From assembly GCA_030068075.1 (NCBI GenBank), contig CM057826.1, forward strand, positions 98,321,804-98,385,803: a stretch of 64,000 nucleotides of DNA, written 5' to 3'. Below the pieces are notes generated by a model. It saw only the letters and a program-made list of their open reading frames with translations. It made no database searches and was not told the origin of the DNA. Positions 1 to 25,718 of this stretch are shown here, piece after piece; position 1 is the stretch's first letter, and the number at the start of each line of letters is the position of its first letter. The DNA comes from Paguma larvata (Eukaryota > Chordata > Mammalia > Carnivora > Viverridae). Made by a program: the position numbers and the translations under genes.

Positions 1-15265
<15,265 letters not shown>

Positions 15266-15409
15266 TTCTTTTCTTAAATGTATTATTCAATATCCTGCAA
15301 AAATCATTAGATCATGAATTTTCTAAAAATATTTGTCATCAAATTCATACATTTCAATGTGAAAAGTAAAGAGAGGGAAGCAAACATATAAAGCAAAAAA
15401 CAAAAATAG

Positions 15410-15632
15410 GGGCGCCTGGGCGGCTCAGTTGGCTAAGCATCTGACTTCGGCTCAGGTCATGATCTCACAGTTTTTGAGTTCAAACCCCACATTAGGCTGT
15501 CAGTGCAGAGCCTGCTTCGGTCCTCTGTCCCCTTCTCTCTCTGCCCCTCTCTGGCTCGTGCTCTCTTTGTCAGAAATAAATAAACATTTATAAAAAAATA
15601 AAAATAAGAATAAAAATAAATAAATAAAAATA
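15410..15632 (+). mobile_element. CAN-SINE just upstream of the GTF2H2 start exon
   Basis: Head GGGGCGCCTGGGCGGCTCAG. Tail of AAATAAAAATAA units, with AAAAATAG on both sides. Confidence 0.9.
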
Positions 15633-15984
15633 GAGAATGCAAGGTCATTAAATTCTTTGCAATTTATTCACTAATTGTCGTTGATTGAAAATAGTTCACA
15701 ACATTCTCATGAAACTCTTTTTCCCATTCCTAAGAAAAAATACAAACATTGATGCACAAATCTGGCACCAATGGAGATAAGCATCTTTTCACAATTTTTA
15801 AAAACAAAAATGCATCATAGATGTGTCAGGACAAGACCACAGAATTAGGAGAAGTGAGTAAAGATGTAGATGAAACAAGTTGAGCTGTAAATGATGGATA
15901 CTATAGCTGAGTGATGAATTCATGGTGATTCATTGTATTACCTGTCCACCTTTGAGTATGTGTGAATTTTCTCATACTCAAAAA

Positions 15985-16082
15985 TGTATTTTAAGTAAGC
16001 TCTACACCCAATGTGGGGCTAGAACTCACAACCTCAAGATCAAGAGTTACAGCCTCTACTGACTAAGCCAGTCAGGCGCCCT
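15985..16082 (-). mobile_element. short tRNA-only CAN-SINE, reverse
   Basis: TAAGCTCTACACCCAATGTG then AACTCACAACCTCAAGATCA, ending CAGTCAGGCGCCC. Confidence 0.75.
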
Positions 16083-16461
16083 GTCATAATCATAAGTTTT
16101 AAAATAAAATTTACTGAGAGATCCAACATGGCGGAGAAATAAGGGAACCCAAAGTTCCCTTGTCCCTCAAACACAGCAGTGTTGAGACCAAAGGACTTTG
16201 AATTCCAAGAGTCCGGGCTGCAGAGTGACAGAGATGTCTCCAGGGGCCTAGGGGGACAACCTGGCAGGCCATAGGTGGGGCCTCAGGGAACTGACAGCAT
16301 CCCCACAGCGGAGGCAGGACCCACCTACACCAAATCCCACCCCTCTGCGCCTGGTAACTGCGTATCTACTGGAGCAGGACTGACGCTGATGCGCTGCCTC
16401 CGGTTCCAGGTCTCCCAGCAGTTTTGCATTTTCTGATTTAATTCTTGGACAACTCTTATCG

Positions 16462-16490
<29 letters not shown>
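16462..16490. repeat. (TA)n microsatellite in L1 5' UTR
   Basis: Uninterrupted 29-base TA run. Confidence 0.95.
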
Positions 16491-16493
<3 letters not shown>

Positions 16494-16753
16494 TTTTCTT
16501 CCTTTTCTCCTTCCTATTTCTTCCATCCTCCAGTCTGGTTATTCTGATTGTTGGTTTGTTTAAGCAGACATATTTAATCTATTCTCTTTATACCTGTCCT
16601 ATATCTCCTTCTTTATTTTCCTCCCTCTCTCTCTTTCTCTCTCTCTTGATTGACCCGTATAGTATCTCTGCCTGGTCAATTTTCTTTTCTTTTTCCCCGT
16701 CTCTGTCATTTCTCTCTTTGTATGGGAGAAGGCCTCTTCCACCAATACTGCCA

Positions 16754-16771
16754 CCCCCCCCCCCCCCCCCC
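16754..16771. repeat. C18 homopolymer
   Basis: Run of 18 C in the L1 5' UTR, followed by a (GTT)n stretch. Prone to length error in assembly. Confidence 0.95.
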
Positions 16772-16953
16772 GTGGTTGGTATTTGTTGTTGTTGTTGTTT
16801 TGTGTGTTGTTTTTGTTTTTTTCTCCAGGGTTACTTCAACAAACAAATCAAAGCACACCTGGTGGAGGGTCCAAAACATCATATGAGTAGGGAAATAAAA
16901 CAACCGGAGTCACAACAAAGAACAAGTAACACACTTTAAAAAAACACCTCCTG

Positions 16954-17145
16954 GGGCGCCTGGGTGGCTCAGTCGGTTAAGCGGCCGACTTCGGCTCAGG
17001 TCATGATCTCGCGGTCTGTGAGTTCGAGCCCCGCGTCCGCTCTGTGCTGATGGCTCAGAGCCTGGAGCCTGCTTCGGATTCTGTGTCTCCCTCTCCCTCT
17101 GCCCTTCTCCTGCTCACTCTATGTCTCAAAAATAAATAAACGTTA
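16954..17145 (+). mobile_element. CAN-SINE, first member of a dimer
   Basis: Near-consensus, young. The left duplication AAAAAACACCTCCTG ends at 16953, but no copy follows this unit: its tail ACGTTA runs straight into the next head. Confidence 0.95.
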
Positions 17146-17396
17146 GGGGTGCCTGGGTGGCTCAGTCGGTTAAGCGGCCGACTTCGGCTCAGGTCATGAT
17201 CTCGCGGTCTGTGAGTTCGAGCCCCGCGTCGGGCTCTGTGCTGACAGCTCAGAGCCTGGAGCCTGCTTCAGATTCTGCGTCTCCCTCTCTCTCTGCCCTC
17301 CTCCTGCTCACGCTCTGTCTCTGTCTCTCAAAATTAAATAAACGTTTAAAAAATAAATAAATAAATAAATAAATAAACGTTAAAAAAAAATATTTT
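17146..17396 (+). mobile_element. CAN-SINE, second member of a dimer
   Basis: Its tail, a (AAAT)n run then an A-tract, ends at the right copy of the duplication (17397-17411). Both units therefore share one 15-bp duplication. Confidence 0.95.
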
Positions 17397-17522
17397 AAAA
17401 AACACCTCCTGAACGGCCAGGCCCTAGACAGTGTAGGACCCTGCTTTAATATAGTAATGTTTACAGGTGCAGGACACATAACAAGCTTTTAAAACACATA
17501 AGGGACAGAAAACTAGCCAAAA

Positions 17523-18375
17523 TGATGAACTGGAAGAAGAAATTCCAGGAAGAAATGACAGCCAAAGAACTGATCAAAACAGATATAAACAATATACCTG
17601 GTCAAGAATTTAGAATAAAAGTTATAAGATTAATTGCTGGGCTTGAAAAAAGCATAGAAGACAGCAGAGAATCTATTGCTGCAGAGGTCAAGAAACTAAC
17701 GAATAGCCACGATGAATTAAGAAATGATGTAAATGAAGTGCAAAATAAACCATGTGACGGCAAGGCTTGAAGAGGCAGAAGGGAGAACAAGTGAAACAGA
17801 AGATAAGCTTATGGAAAAAGATGAAGCTGAGAAAAAGAGAGATAAAAAACTTCTAGACCACGAGGGGAGAATTAGAGAACTAAGTGATTAAATGAAATGT
17901 AGTTTCATATCATAGTTTCAGAAGAAGAGAGAAAGGGGTGGAAGGTGTATTTGAACAAAACATAGCTGAGAACTTCCCCAGTCTGAGGAAGGAAACAGAC
18001 ATTGAAATCCAGGAGGCACAGAGAACTCCCTTCAGAAATAACAGGAATTGAGCTTCTGTACGATATATCATAGTGAAACTGGCAAAATACAAAGATAAAG
18101 AGACAATTCTGAAAGTGGCTAGGCAGAAATGGGCCTTAACCTACAAGGGAAGACACATAATGGTAGTAGCAGACTTATCTACTGAAACTTGGCAGGCCAG
18201 AAGGGAGTGGCAGGAAATATTGAACGCCCTGAATTGTCAGCCAAGAACCCTTTATCCACCAAAGCTGTCATTCAGAATAGAAGGAGAGATAAAGATTTTC
18301 CCAGACAAACAAAAAGTGAAGGCGTTCATCTCCACTAAACCAGCCCTACAAGAGGTCCTAAAGGGGACTCTATGA
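17523..18375 (+). pseudogene. L1 ORF1 remnant
   Basis: The N-terminal part (17523-17770) is coiled-coil-like, rich in Glu/Lys, with KELIKTDINNIPGQEF. The C-terminal part (18073-18375) matches the ORF1p RNA-binding end (KETILKVARQKWALTYKG, QPRTLYPPKLSF). Stops and frameshifts between 17770 and 18073 break it. ORF1p would be the RNA-binding chaperone of L1. Confidence 0.85.
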
Positions 18376-19291
18376 GTGGAATGTTGCAAAGACCACAAAG
18401 GACCAAAGACATCACCGCAAGCATGAAACCTACAGATAACACAATGACACTAAATCCATATCTTTCAATAATAATGCTGAACGCAAATGAACTAAACGCT
18501 CCAATCAAAAGACATAAGGTATCAGAATGGATAAAAAAAAAGACGCATCTATTTGCTGTCTACAAGGGACCCATTTTAGACCTGAGGACACCCTCAGATT
18601 GAAAGTGAGGGGATGGAGAACCATCTATCATGCTACTGGAAGTCAAAAAAACGCTGGAGTAGTCATACTTACAGCAGAGAAACTAGATTTTAAACGAAAG
18701 CCTATAACAAGAGATGAAGAAGGGCATTGTATCATTGTTACGGGGTCTACCCATCAAGAAAAGCTAACAATTATAAATGTTCATGCAACCAATTTTGAAG
18801 CACCGAAATATATAAAATAATTAATCACAAGCATAAGGAATCTTATTGACAAAAATGTGGTAATTGCAGGGGACTTTAATACTCCACCTACAGCAACGAA
18901 CAGATATCTAGGCAAAAAATCAATAACGAAACAATGGCCCTGAATGATACACTGGAGCAAATGGACTTTACAAATATATTCAGAACTTTTCATCCAAAAG
19001 CAGCAGAATACACATTCTGCTCGAGGGCACATGGAATATTTTCCAAGACAGATCACATACTGGGTCACAAAACAGTTCTCAATAAATCTAAAAGAATTGA
19101 GATCATACTATGCACATTTTCAGATTACAATGCTATGAAACTTAAAATCAACCACAGGAAAAAGTTTGAAAAACCTTCAAATGCATGGAGGTTAAAGAAT
19201 ATCCTACTAAAGAATGAATGGGTCAACCAGGCAATTAAAAGAAAAATTAGAAAATATATGGAAACAAATGAAAATGAAAATACACAGTCCA

Positions 19292-19522
19292 GGGGCGCCT
19301 GGGTGGCTCAGTCAGGTAAGTGTCCGACTTCAGCTCAGGTCATGATCTCACGGTTCGTGGGTTCAAGCCCCGCGTCGGGCTCTGTGCTAACAGCTCGGAG
19401 CCTGGAGCCTGCTTCAGATTCTGTGTCTCCTTCTCTCTCTGACCCTCTCCTGCTCATGCTCTATCTCTCTCACTCAAAATAAATAAATGTAAAAAATTTT
19501 AAATAAAAAAAAAATATTTTAA
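19292..19522 (+). mobile_element. CAN-SINE nested in L1 ORF2
   Basis: Perfect 16-bp duplication GAAAATACACAGTCCA at 19276-19291 and 19523-19538. Confidence 0.95.
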
Positions 19523-20178
19523 GAAAATACACAGTCCAAACCCTTTGGGATGCAGCAAAGGCAGTCCTAAGAGGAAAATACATTGCAATCCAAGCCCGTC
19601 TCCAGAAACAAGAAAATCCCAAATATAAAAACTAACAGCACACCTAAAGAAACTAGAAGCAGAACAGTAAAGAAACTCCAAGGCCAGCAGAAAAAGAGAA
19701 ATAATAAAGATTAGAGCAGAAATAAACAATATAGAATTCAAAAAACAAAAACAAAAACAAAAAAAACCCTAGTAGAACAGATCAATGAAACTAAGAGCTG
19801 GTTTTTTGAAAAAATAAACAAAAATGATAAACCCCCAGCCAGACTTCTCAAAAAGAAAAGAGAAAGGACCCAAATAGATATAATCACAAATGAAATTGGA
19901 CTTATCACAACCAAACCCTCAGAAATACAAACAATTATCAGAGAATACTACGAAAAATTATATGCCAACAAACTGGACAACCTGGAAGAAATGGACAAAT
20001 TCCTAGACATCCACAGACTACTAAAGATCAAATGGGAAAGAAATAGAACATTTGAACAGACCCATAACTAGTGAACGAATTGAATCAGTTATCAAACATC
20101 TCCCAACAAATAAGAGTCCTGGGCCAGATGGCTTCCCTGGAGAATTCTACCAGACATTTAAAACAGAATTAATACCCG

Positions 20179-20373
20179 GGCACCTGGGTGGCTCAATCGG
20201 TTAAGTGTCTGACTTCAGCTCAGGTTATGATCTCACAGTTTGTGAGTTCGAGCCCCATGTGGGCTCTGTGCTGACGGCTCAGAGCCTGGAGCCTGCTTCA
20301 GATTCTGTGTCTCCCTGTCTCTCTGCCCCTCCCCGGCTTCTGCTCTGTTTCTCACTCAAAAATAAACATTAAA
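20179..20373 (+). mobile_element. CAN-SINE nested in L1 ORF2, first of a pair
   Basis: Left duplication GAATTAATACC precedes it. Its tail AAAATAAACATTAAA abuts the next head. Confidence 0.9.
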
Positions 20374-20625
20374 GGGCACCTGGGTGGCTCAGTTGGTTAA
20401 GTGTCCAACTTCGGCTCAGGTCATGATCTCACAGTCTGTCAGTTCAAGCCCCACATTGGGCTCTGTGCTGACGGCTCAGAGCCTGGAGCCTGCTTCAGAT
20501 TCTGTGTCTCCCTCTCTCTCTCTGACCCTCTCCCACTCATGCTTTGTCTCTCCTGCTCTGAAAATAAATAAAAACATAAAAAAATAAATAAATAAACATT
20601 AAAAACACAAACACACACACAAGAG
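20374..20625 (+). mobile_element. CAN-SINE nested in L1 ORF2, second of a pair
   Basis: Tail ends in (AC)n, then GAGTTAATACC, the right duplication copy with one mismatch. This is a second dimer-type arrangement in the same L1. Confidence 0.9.
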
Positions 20626-22161
20626 TTAATACCTACCCTTCTCAAACTGTTCCAAGAAACAGAAATAGAAGGAAAGCTTCCAGACTCAATAAAGCCAGCA
20701 TTACTTTGATTCCCAAACCAGACACAGACCCCACAATAAAGGAGAATTACAGGCCAATATCCCTGATGAACATGGATGCAAAAATTCTCAACAAGATACT
20801 AGCAAATCGAATTCAACAGCATAAAAAAAGAATTATTCACCGTGATCAAGTGGGATTCATTCCTGGGCTGCAGGGCTGGTTCAATATTCGCAAATCAATC
20901 AACGTGAAACATCACATTAATAAAAGAAAAGAACCATATGATCCTGTCAATAGATGCAGAAAAAACATGTGACAAAATACAGCATCCTTTCTTAATAAAA
21001 ACCCTCAAGAATAGAAGGAATATACCTAAACATCATAAAAGCCATCTATGAAAAGCCCACAGGTAAGATCATCCTCAATGTGGAAAAACAAAAAGCTTTT
21101 CCCCTGAGATCAGGAACACCACAGGGATGTCCACTCTCACCACTGTTGTTTAACATAGTGTTGGAGGTCCTAGCCTCAACAATCAGGCAACAAAATGAAA
21201 TAAAAGACATTCAAATGGGCAAAGGAGTCAAACTTTCACTTTTTGCAGACAACATGATACTCTACATGGAAAACCCAAAAAACTCCACCAAAAAGCTGCT
21301 AGAACATGAATTCAGTAAAGTCACAGGGTACAAAATCAATGTACAGAAATCTGCAGCATTTTTATACACCAATAATGAAGCAACAGAAAGAGAAATAAAG
21401 AAACTGATCCCATTCACAATTGCACCAGAACCCACAAAATACCTAGAAATAAACCTAACCAACGTTGTAAAAGATCCGTATGCTGAAAACTATAGAAAAT
21501 TTATGATGGAAATTGAAGAAGATACAAAGAAATGGAAAAACATTCCATGCTTTTGGATTGGAAGAATAAATATTGTTAAAATGGCAATACTACCCAAAGC
21601 AATCTACACATTCAATTCAATCCCAATCAAAATTGCACCAGAATTCTTCTCAAAGCTAGAATGAATAATCCTAAAATTTGTATGGAACCAAAAAAGACCC
21701 CAAATAGTCAAAGTAATAATGAAGAAGAAAACCAAAGTGAGAGGCATCACGATCCCAGACTTTAGCCTCTACTACAAAGTTGTAATCATCAAGACAGTAT
21801 GGTATTGGCACAAAAACAGACACATAGACTAAAGGAATAGAATACAGAACTCAGAAATTGACCCACAAGCATTGGCCAACAAATCTTTGACAAAGCAGGA
21901 AAGTGTATCCAATGGAAAAAAGATAGTCTTTTTAGCAAATGGTGTGGGAGAACTGGACAGCAACATCCAGAAGAATGAAACAAGACCACATTCTTACACC
22001 ATACACTAAAATCAACTCGATATGGATGAAAGACCTAAATGCACTTAGAAGGACACTTTTGACCCACTGGATGCAAGGACTTCTTAGAGTTATCTGCAAT
22101 GGGAAATTAGAGAAGTATTAAGCTCCCCGTAATTGCTGACGTTCCAAGGGAAGCTGGATGT

Positions 22162-22380
22162 TTATAATACTGTTGGTAATTGAGAAAGATGGTATGCATC
22201 CTGGACAAAGATGTACCTGGTGACCTCTTCTTTGGTCAGCATCTCCAAAAGCTGATTCGTTTCCTGGCAATCGAAACCCAGAAAAGCCATTTCTCCTAGA
22301 GTAAGCCTGTTGCTGTGATTCCAGGCACATGAGCTCAGAATGCTACCGAAAACAAATGAGACCTGCACCAAATCTCTCAA
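22162..22380 (-). other. unexplained 72-codon protein-like frame beside the CpG island
   Basis: Non-repeat sequence between the broken L1 and the CpG island. On the minus strand it starts MRDLVQVSFVFG and contains LGEMAFLGFDCQETNQLLEM and VTRYIFVQDAYHLSQLP before a TAA. Amino-acid make-up is unlike chance frames nearby, but I do not recognise the family. It could be part of a GTF2H2 5' UTR or alternative first exon with an upstream frame, an exapted exon, or a gene fragment. A second overlapping frame (22118-22330) is also open. Confidence 0.3.
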
Positions 22381-22559
22381 TTTATGAAGCTTTTACTCAC
22401 ACCTAACCCTGCCAAGCGCTGCGAGTCAGACAAGGGTGATCACTGCGCTGTGTTCAGACAAGGGACTTGAAGGCGCAAAAGCTTGGTAAACTCTCTCGAG
22501 GTCACAAGGCTGCAGGTAGGTCAAATTCGAACCCAAAACCACAATTCCCAAAACTCGCG

Positions 22560-22990
22560 TTTTGCCTTAAGGAAGGAGAGCCATTCCCTGGACTATGGCC
22601 CCACACGCTTCTATGCAGCTCCCAGACGGAAGCTGCCCTCCTCCTCCTCCATACGCTCCCTACCACACTCAAATCCCTACGAGGCTGCTCGGAGCCATTC
22701 ACCCTACGTGCCCGCACGCGAAAGCCCTCCAAGCTGCCACGCTTCCCAGACAGTCGGTGCCCACCTTGGCTCCGCGAGTACTGGCCGCGGATTCACCGAT
22801 CTTGTAGAATGCCTCTCCACCCGGAAGGTCCGCCCAGCCCGCTCCAGGGACTCTGCGGAAATCCTTCCCCTGCGCGCGGCAGCGACGGACCAAACGTTCC
22901 GGTTGCTTAGAGCGTCGGTTGCAGGCGCTGGACCTCGCAGGCAGACGCATCTCCGGAGCTGACTTAGGGTGCGAAGACGGGCCTCTAACT
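22560..22990 (-). promoter_or_regulatory. GTF2H2: CpG-island promoter of GTF2H2
   Basis: This is the only clearly GC- and CpG-rich stretch in the window, with dozens of CpGs in about 430 bp against AT-rich flanks. It contains ETS-type CCGGAAG (22.82 kb), TTCCGG and a GCGCGC block (22.87 kb), and no obvious TATA box, as in housekeeping genes. It sits upstream of the first GTF2H2 coding exon in the right orientation. Overlapping open frames on both strands are explained by base composition. The start site and exon 1 limits are inferred. Confidence 0.7.
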
Positions 22991-23106
22991 CCACTTCCAG
23001 CGGTTATTCACAAAGAGGCGGGAAAAGTGAATGCCGTGGACCCGGGATATGAGGAGCTTGATTTTTTTATATTATTTCTAAAATGTTGGCGTGAAGAACT
23101 CTAATA

Positions 23107-23120
23107 GCAGCAGCAGCAGC
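23107..23120. repeat. short (CAG)n
   Basis: AGCAGCAGCAGCAG tract just upstream of the GTF2H2 CpG island. Confidence 0.8.
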
Positions 23121-23169
23121 TGGACCAGAACCTTGCTGGGCAACGATTTTCTGGGTAGACTCTGCTGCT

Positions 23170-23680
23170 CTGGCTATTCATGCAGCAAGTATCATTGAGC
23201 ACCTACTGTGGGCCTGAGACAGTTCTAGGCACTGAGTAAATAGCAGTGAAAAACGAACAAATCCTTGCCCTTGTGGAATTTTGCTTCTGCTATAAAAGTA
23301 TTTATCAAGAAAAGCATACTGTTTCAAATGGTGGTAGTGACAATAGAGAGAAATTAAGCATGGAAAGGGGAAAGCGTTTCAGCTTAAAGTAGTTTAGTCA
23401 AAGGAAACCTCACTGAGCAGACAGTTGAGCCATGACCAGAAGGAGGAAGGGAGTTAACCATGCTTATACCTACACAAAGGGAACTGCAAGTGCTAAGGTC
23501 CTGAGGTGGAAGCACAGTGGTGTGTTTCAGGGACCACATGAGGAATCGGGGCTCTGAAGATTTTAGTAACTTTTTAGGAATGATAGTGGTTTGGACTAGT
23601 GTAGTATGGTAGTGCAGCTAGTGAGAAAGATTGGACTGTATCTAGATCCTCTCAGTAGAGCAGACATGTGTTAGGAGAAA
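23170..23680 (-). repeat. L2-type LINE relic, reverse
   Basis: TATCATTGAGCACCTACTGT, CAGTTCTAGGCACTGAGTAA and AACTGCAAGTGCTAAGGTCC match the common reversed L2-type sequence. Lies between the CpG island and the next SINE group. Confidence 0.55.
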
Positions 23681-23862
23681 AGATCCAATGACCCAGTTTT
23701 CAGTTGAGCAACTGAAAGGTTAGAGTTGCAATTACTGAGGGGGTGAAGGGGTGGTAAGCTCAGTTGAGTTTTGGACAAGTTTGAGGTGTTTGAGATGCCT
23801 GCTAATACATATGAAATTACCAGTGTGCCTGAAAACTGCAGTGCATTAAAAAAAGGCAACTG

Positions 23863-23946
23863 ATGGGGCGCCTGGGTGGCGTGAGCTCGTGAACCGTGAG
23901 ATCATGACCTGAGCTGAAGTCGGATGCTGAGCCAACCAGGTGACTC
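23863..23946. mobile_element. chimeric SINE: forward head joined to reverse head
   Basis: GGGGCGCCTGGGTGGC (forward start) runs straight into GTGAGCTCGTGAACCGTGAG of a reverse copy ending CCAACCAGGTGACTCC. Two SINEs in opposite orientation lost their bodies at the junction. Confidence 0.75.
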
Positions 23947-23960
23947 CAAAAGTAAACATT

Positions 23961-24178
23961 TAATTTTTTTTTTTTACATTTTTATTTATTATTGAGAGAC
24001 AGAGCAGGAGCATGGGAGGGGCAGAAGAGAGGGAAAGACACAGAATCTGAAGGAGGCTTCAGGCTCTGAGCTGCCAGCACAGAGCCCAACATGGGGCTTG
24101 AACTCATGATCTTGTCTCAAAAAGATCATGACCTGAGCTGAAGTCAGACGCCCAACTGACTGAGCCACCCAGGTGCCC
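23961..24178 (-). mobile_element. CAN-SINE, reverse
   Basis: 14-bp duplication AAAAGTAAACATTT on both sides (from 23947 and from 24179). It carries a small internal duplication around GATCTTGTCTCAAAAAGATC. Confidence 0.9.
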
Positions 24179-24228
24179 CAAAAGTAAACATTTTAAAACA
24201 ATAAAAAATTTTTTAAAAATAGAGGAGA

Positions 24229-24436
24229 GGGGCGCCTGGGTGGCTCAGTCGGTTGAGCGTCCGACTTTGGCTCAGGTCATGATCTCGCCATCTGTGAGTT
24301 CGAGCCCCGCGTCGGGCTCTGTGCTGACAGCTCAGAGCCTGGAGCCTGCTTCACATTCTGTGTCTCCCTCTCTCTCTGCCCCTCCCCCACTCAGGCTCTG
24401 TCTCTCCCTGTCTCAAAAATAAATAAACATTAAAAA
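24229..24436 (+). mobile_element. CAN-SINE, near-consensus
   Basis: Perfect 13-bp duplication AAAATAGAGGAGA at 24216-24228 and 24437-24449. Confidence 0.95.
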
Positions 24437-24729
24437 AAAATAGAGGAGAAATTAGCATTGCTGATTCTTTCCTAGTGCCATTTTTGCACCCCCCACATCT
24501 TTTGAGTCTTTTTAGGACTCTTTCTTTGCCCTTCTTACTTTCCCTCTATCCTCCCTTCCTTCCATTAACTCCACTTTTTCCTTTATCTTTCCCTCCATTC
24601 TGGTCGGCCATTGTGTTCCAAGACAGGACGCATTCCTATGGGACAACTGGCCACACCCCCAAGCCCTAAGGATGTATCTTCTGTATGTTCACTATCCATC
24701 ACTCCGGGAACTTTTATTTAGAAAAACAT

Positions 24730-24828
24730 TAAAAAAAAATTTTAAGTAGGCTCCACACCCAATGTGGGGCTTGGACTCATGACCCTAAGATCAAGTCATA
24801 TGCTTTACTGAGCCAGCCAGGCACCCCT
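24730..24828 (-). mobile_element. short tRNA-only CAN-SINE, reverse
   Basis: AAGTAGGCTCCACACCCAAT then tRNA-like part ending GAGCCAGCCAGGCACCCC. Confidence 0.8.
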
Positions 24829-24941
24829 AGGAAAGGCCTTGTTGTTTTTAATAAAAACTAGGAAAAGAACAGCAGTCCTCCCCAAACTTAAAGCTATTTG
24901 TGGAGGACGCTGAATCATTCAAACTCACAACTATTATAGAT

Positions 24942-24947
24942 TTTATT
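24942..24947 (-). terminator. poly(A) signal candidate, distal
   Basis: AATAAA on the minus strand about 4.8 kb after the OCLN stop and 2 kb before the GTF2H2 CpG island. The spacing resembles the short gap between the two genes in human. Confidence 0.3.
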
Positions 24948-25296
24948 CATAGCTCTTGACTCAAGTAGGAGTGGTACGTACTAAGGCAAAACAAAACATG
25001 CATAAATCCATGGATTGTAATCCCTTGCCATAATTAGGACTGACACAATATCCTGATTGTGTACAAATGGGTAGAATAAAGACGGATCTAACCTGGCCTA
25101 ATGTTTCAGCCAGTAAAACTAAGGGACAACTATGAAGAATGCAACAGTCAGTTCTTTGCCCATGAGTAGCTGGACAGAGTCCACTGAGTTCAGAAATTAT
25201 GAAGAGCTCAGCCAATGTTATTAAGCTGAAACTCAGTGTGTACATACAGCTTTGGAGAATGGGAGAGGTGAGCCTCCCTTTCCCAATACCTTCTTC

Positions 25297-25534
25297 ATTT
25301 TTTTTTTTTTTAATTTTTAGTGTTTATTTTTGAGAGAGAGAGAGAGCGAGCACGAGCAGGGGAGGAGGAAAGAGAGACAGAGGGAGAGACTGAGACACAA
25401 AAAACGAAGCAGGCTCCAGGCTCTGTCTGAGCTTAAGCAGAGTCCGATGCGGGGTTCAAACTCAGGAGGGAGCTATGAGATCATGACCTGAGCTGAAATC
25501 AGATACTTAACTGACTGAGCCAGCCAGGCACCCC
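25297..25534 (-). mobile_element. CAN-SINE, reverse
   Basis: T-run with GAGAGAGAGAGAGCGAGCAC. Flanked by SCAATACCTT on both sides. Confidence 0.85.
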
Positions 25535-25718
25535 TGCAATACCTTTAGATGGAGCCTAAATCATTCCAGAGAAAGACTCATTGAAAACTTCCACGATTGC
25601 TTTTAAGAGTATCTAATAATCCTTATTTTGATATGTAAATCCACCTTTTAAAGCATCTGTTCATCATATGTGAAGTCGAGGCCATGCCTAATGCAGCTGT
25701 CTAGAATTCAAAAGAATT

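Larger units (their letters stand above)
16117..22043 (+). mobile_element. L1 retrotransposon, 5' end present, 3' end deleted
   Basis: Begins in a 5' UTR-like AGAGATCCAACATGGCGGAG and runs through ORF1 and most of ORF2, then stops abruptly inside the ORF2 C-terminal region (after ATGAAAGACCTAAATG) with no 3' UTR or A-tail. It is interrupted by SINEs at 16954-17396, 19292-19522 and 20179-20625. L1 copies are normally truncated at the 5' end, so the missing 3' end points to a later deletion. It is antisense to GTF2H2 in its first intron. Confidence 0.9.
18421..22043 (+). pseudogene. L1 ORF2 remnant (endonuclease and reverse transcriptase)
   Basis: The endonuclease domain (18430-19140) keeps GDFNTP and KTDHI. 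The catalytic Glu of the usual QETH is Gly (CLQGTH, ~18550), and the His of SDH is Tyr (SDYNA, ~19125). The reverse transcriptase domain (20706-21664) has [13 protein letters not shown], but the FADD catalytic box is FADN (21243). Several stops, frameshifts and two SINE insertion sites break the frame, and the C-terminus is missing. Inactive. Confidence 0.9.
15295..22560 (-). other. GTF2H2: GTF2H2 intron 1 (approximate span)
   Basis: Inferred from the upstream acceptor at 15294/15295 and the CpG island at 22.56-22.99 kb. The exact donor of the non-coding first exon could not be fixed: GTGAGT-like and GTAGGG-like candidates exist at several places between 22.4 and 22.9 kb on the minus strand. 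The intron is filled mainly by the L1 at 16117-22043 and its nested SINEs. Confidence 0.6.

Noticed and set aside
16445..16939. 164-codon forward frame rich in Ile/Tyr, Phe, Pro and Cys
   Set aside because: Produced by the (TA)n, C18 and T-rich tracts of the L1 5' UTR.
22467..22994. Six overlapping open frames of 70-159 codons on both strands
   Set aside because: They coincide with the CpG island. GC-rich sequence lacks stop codons by chance, and no motif or splice-consistent frame was found.
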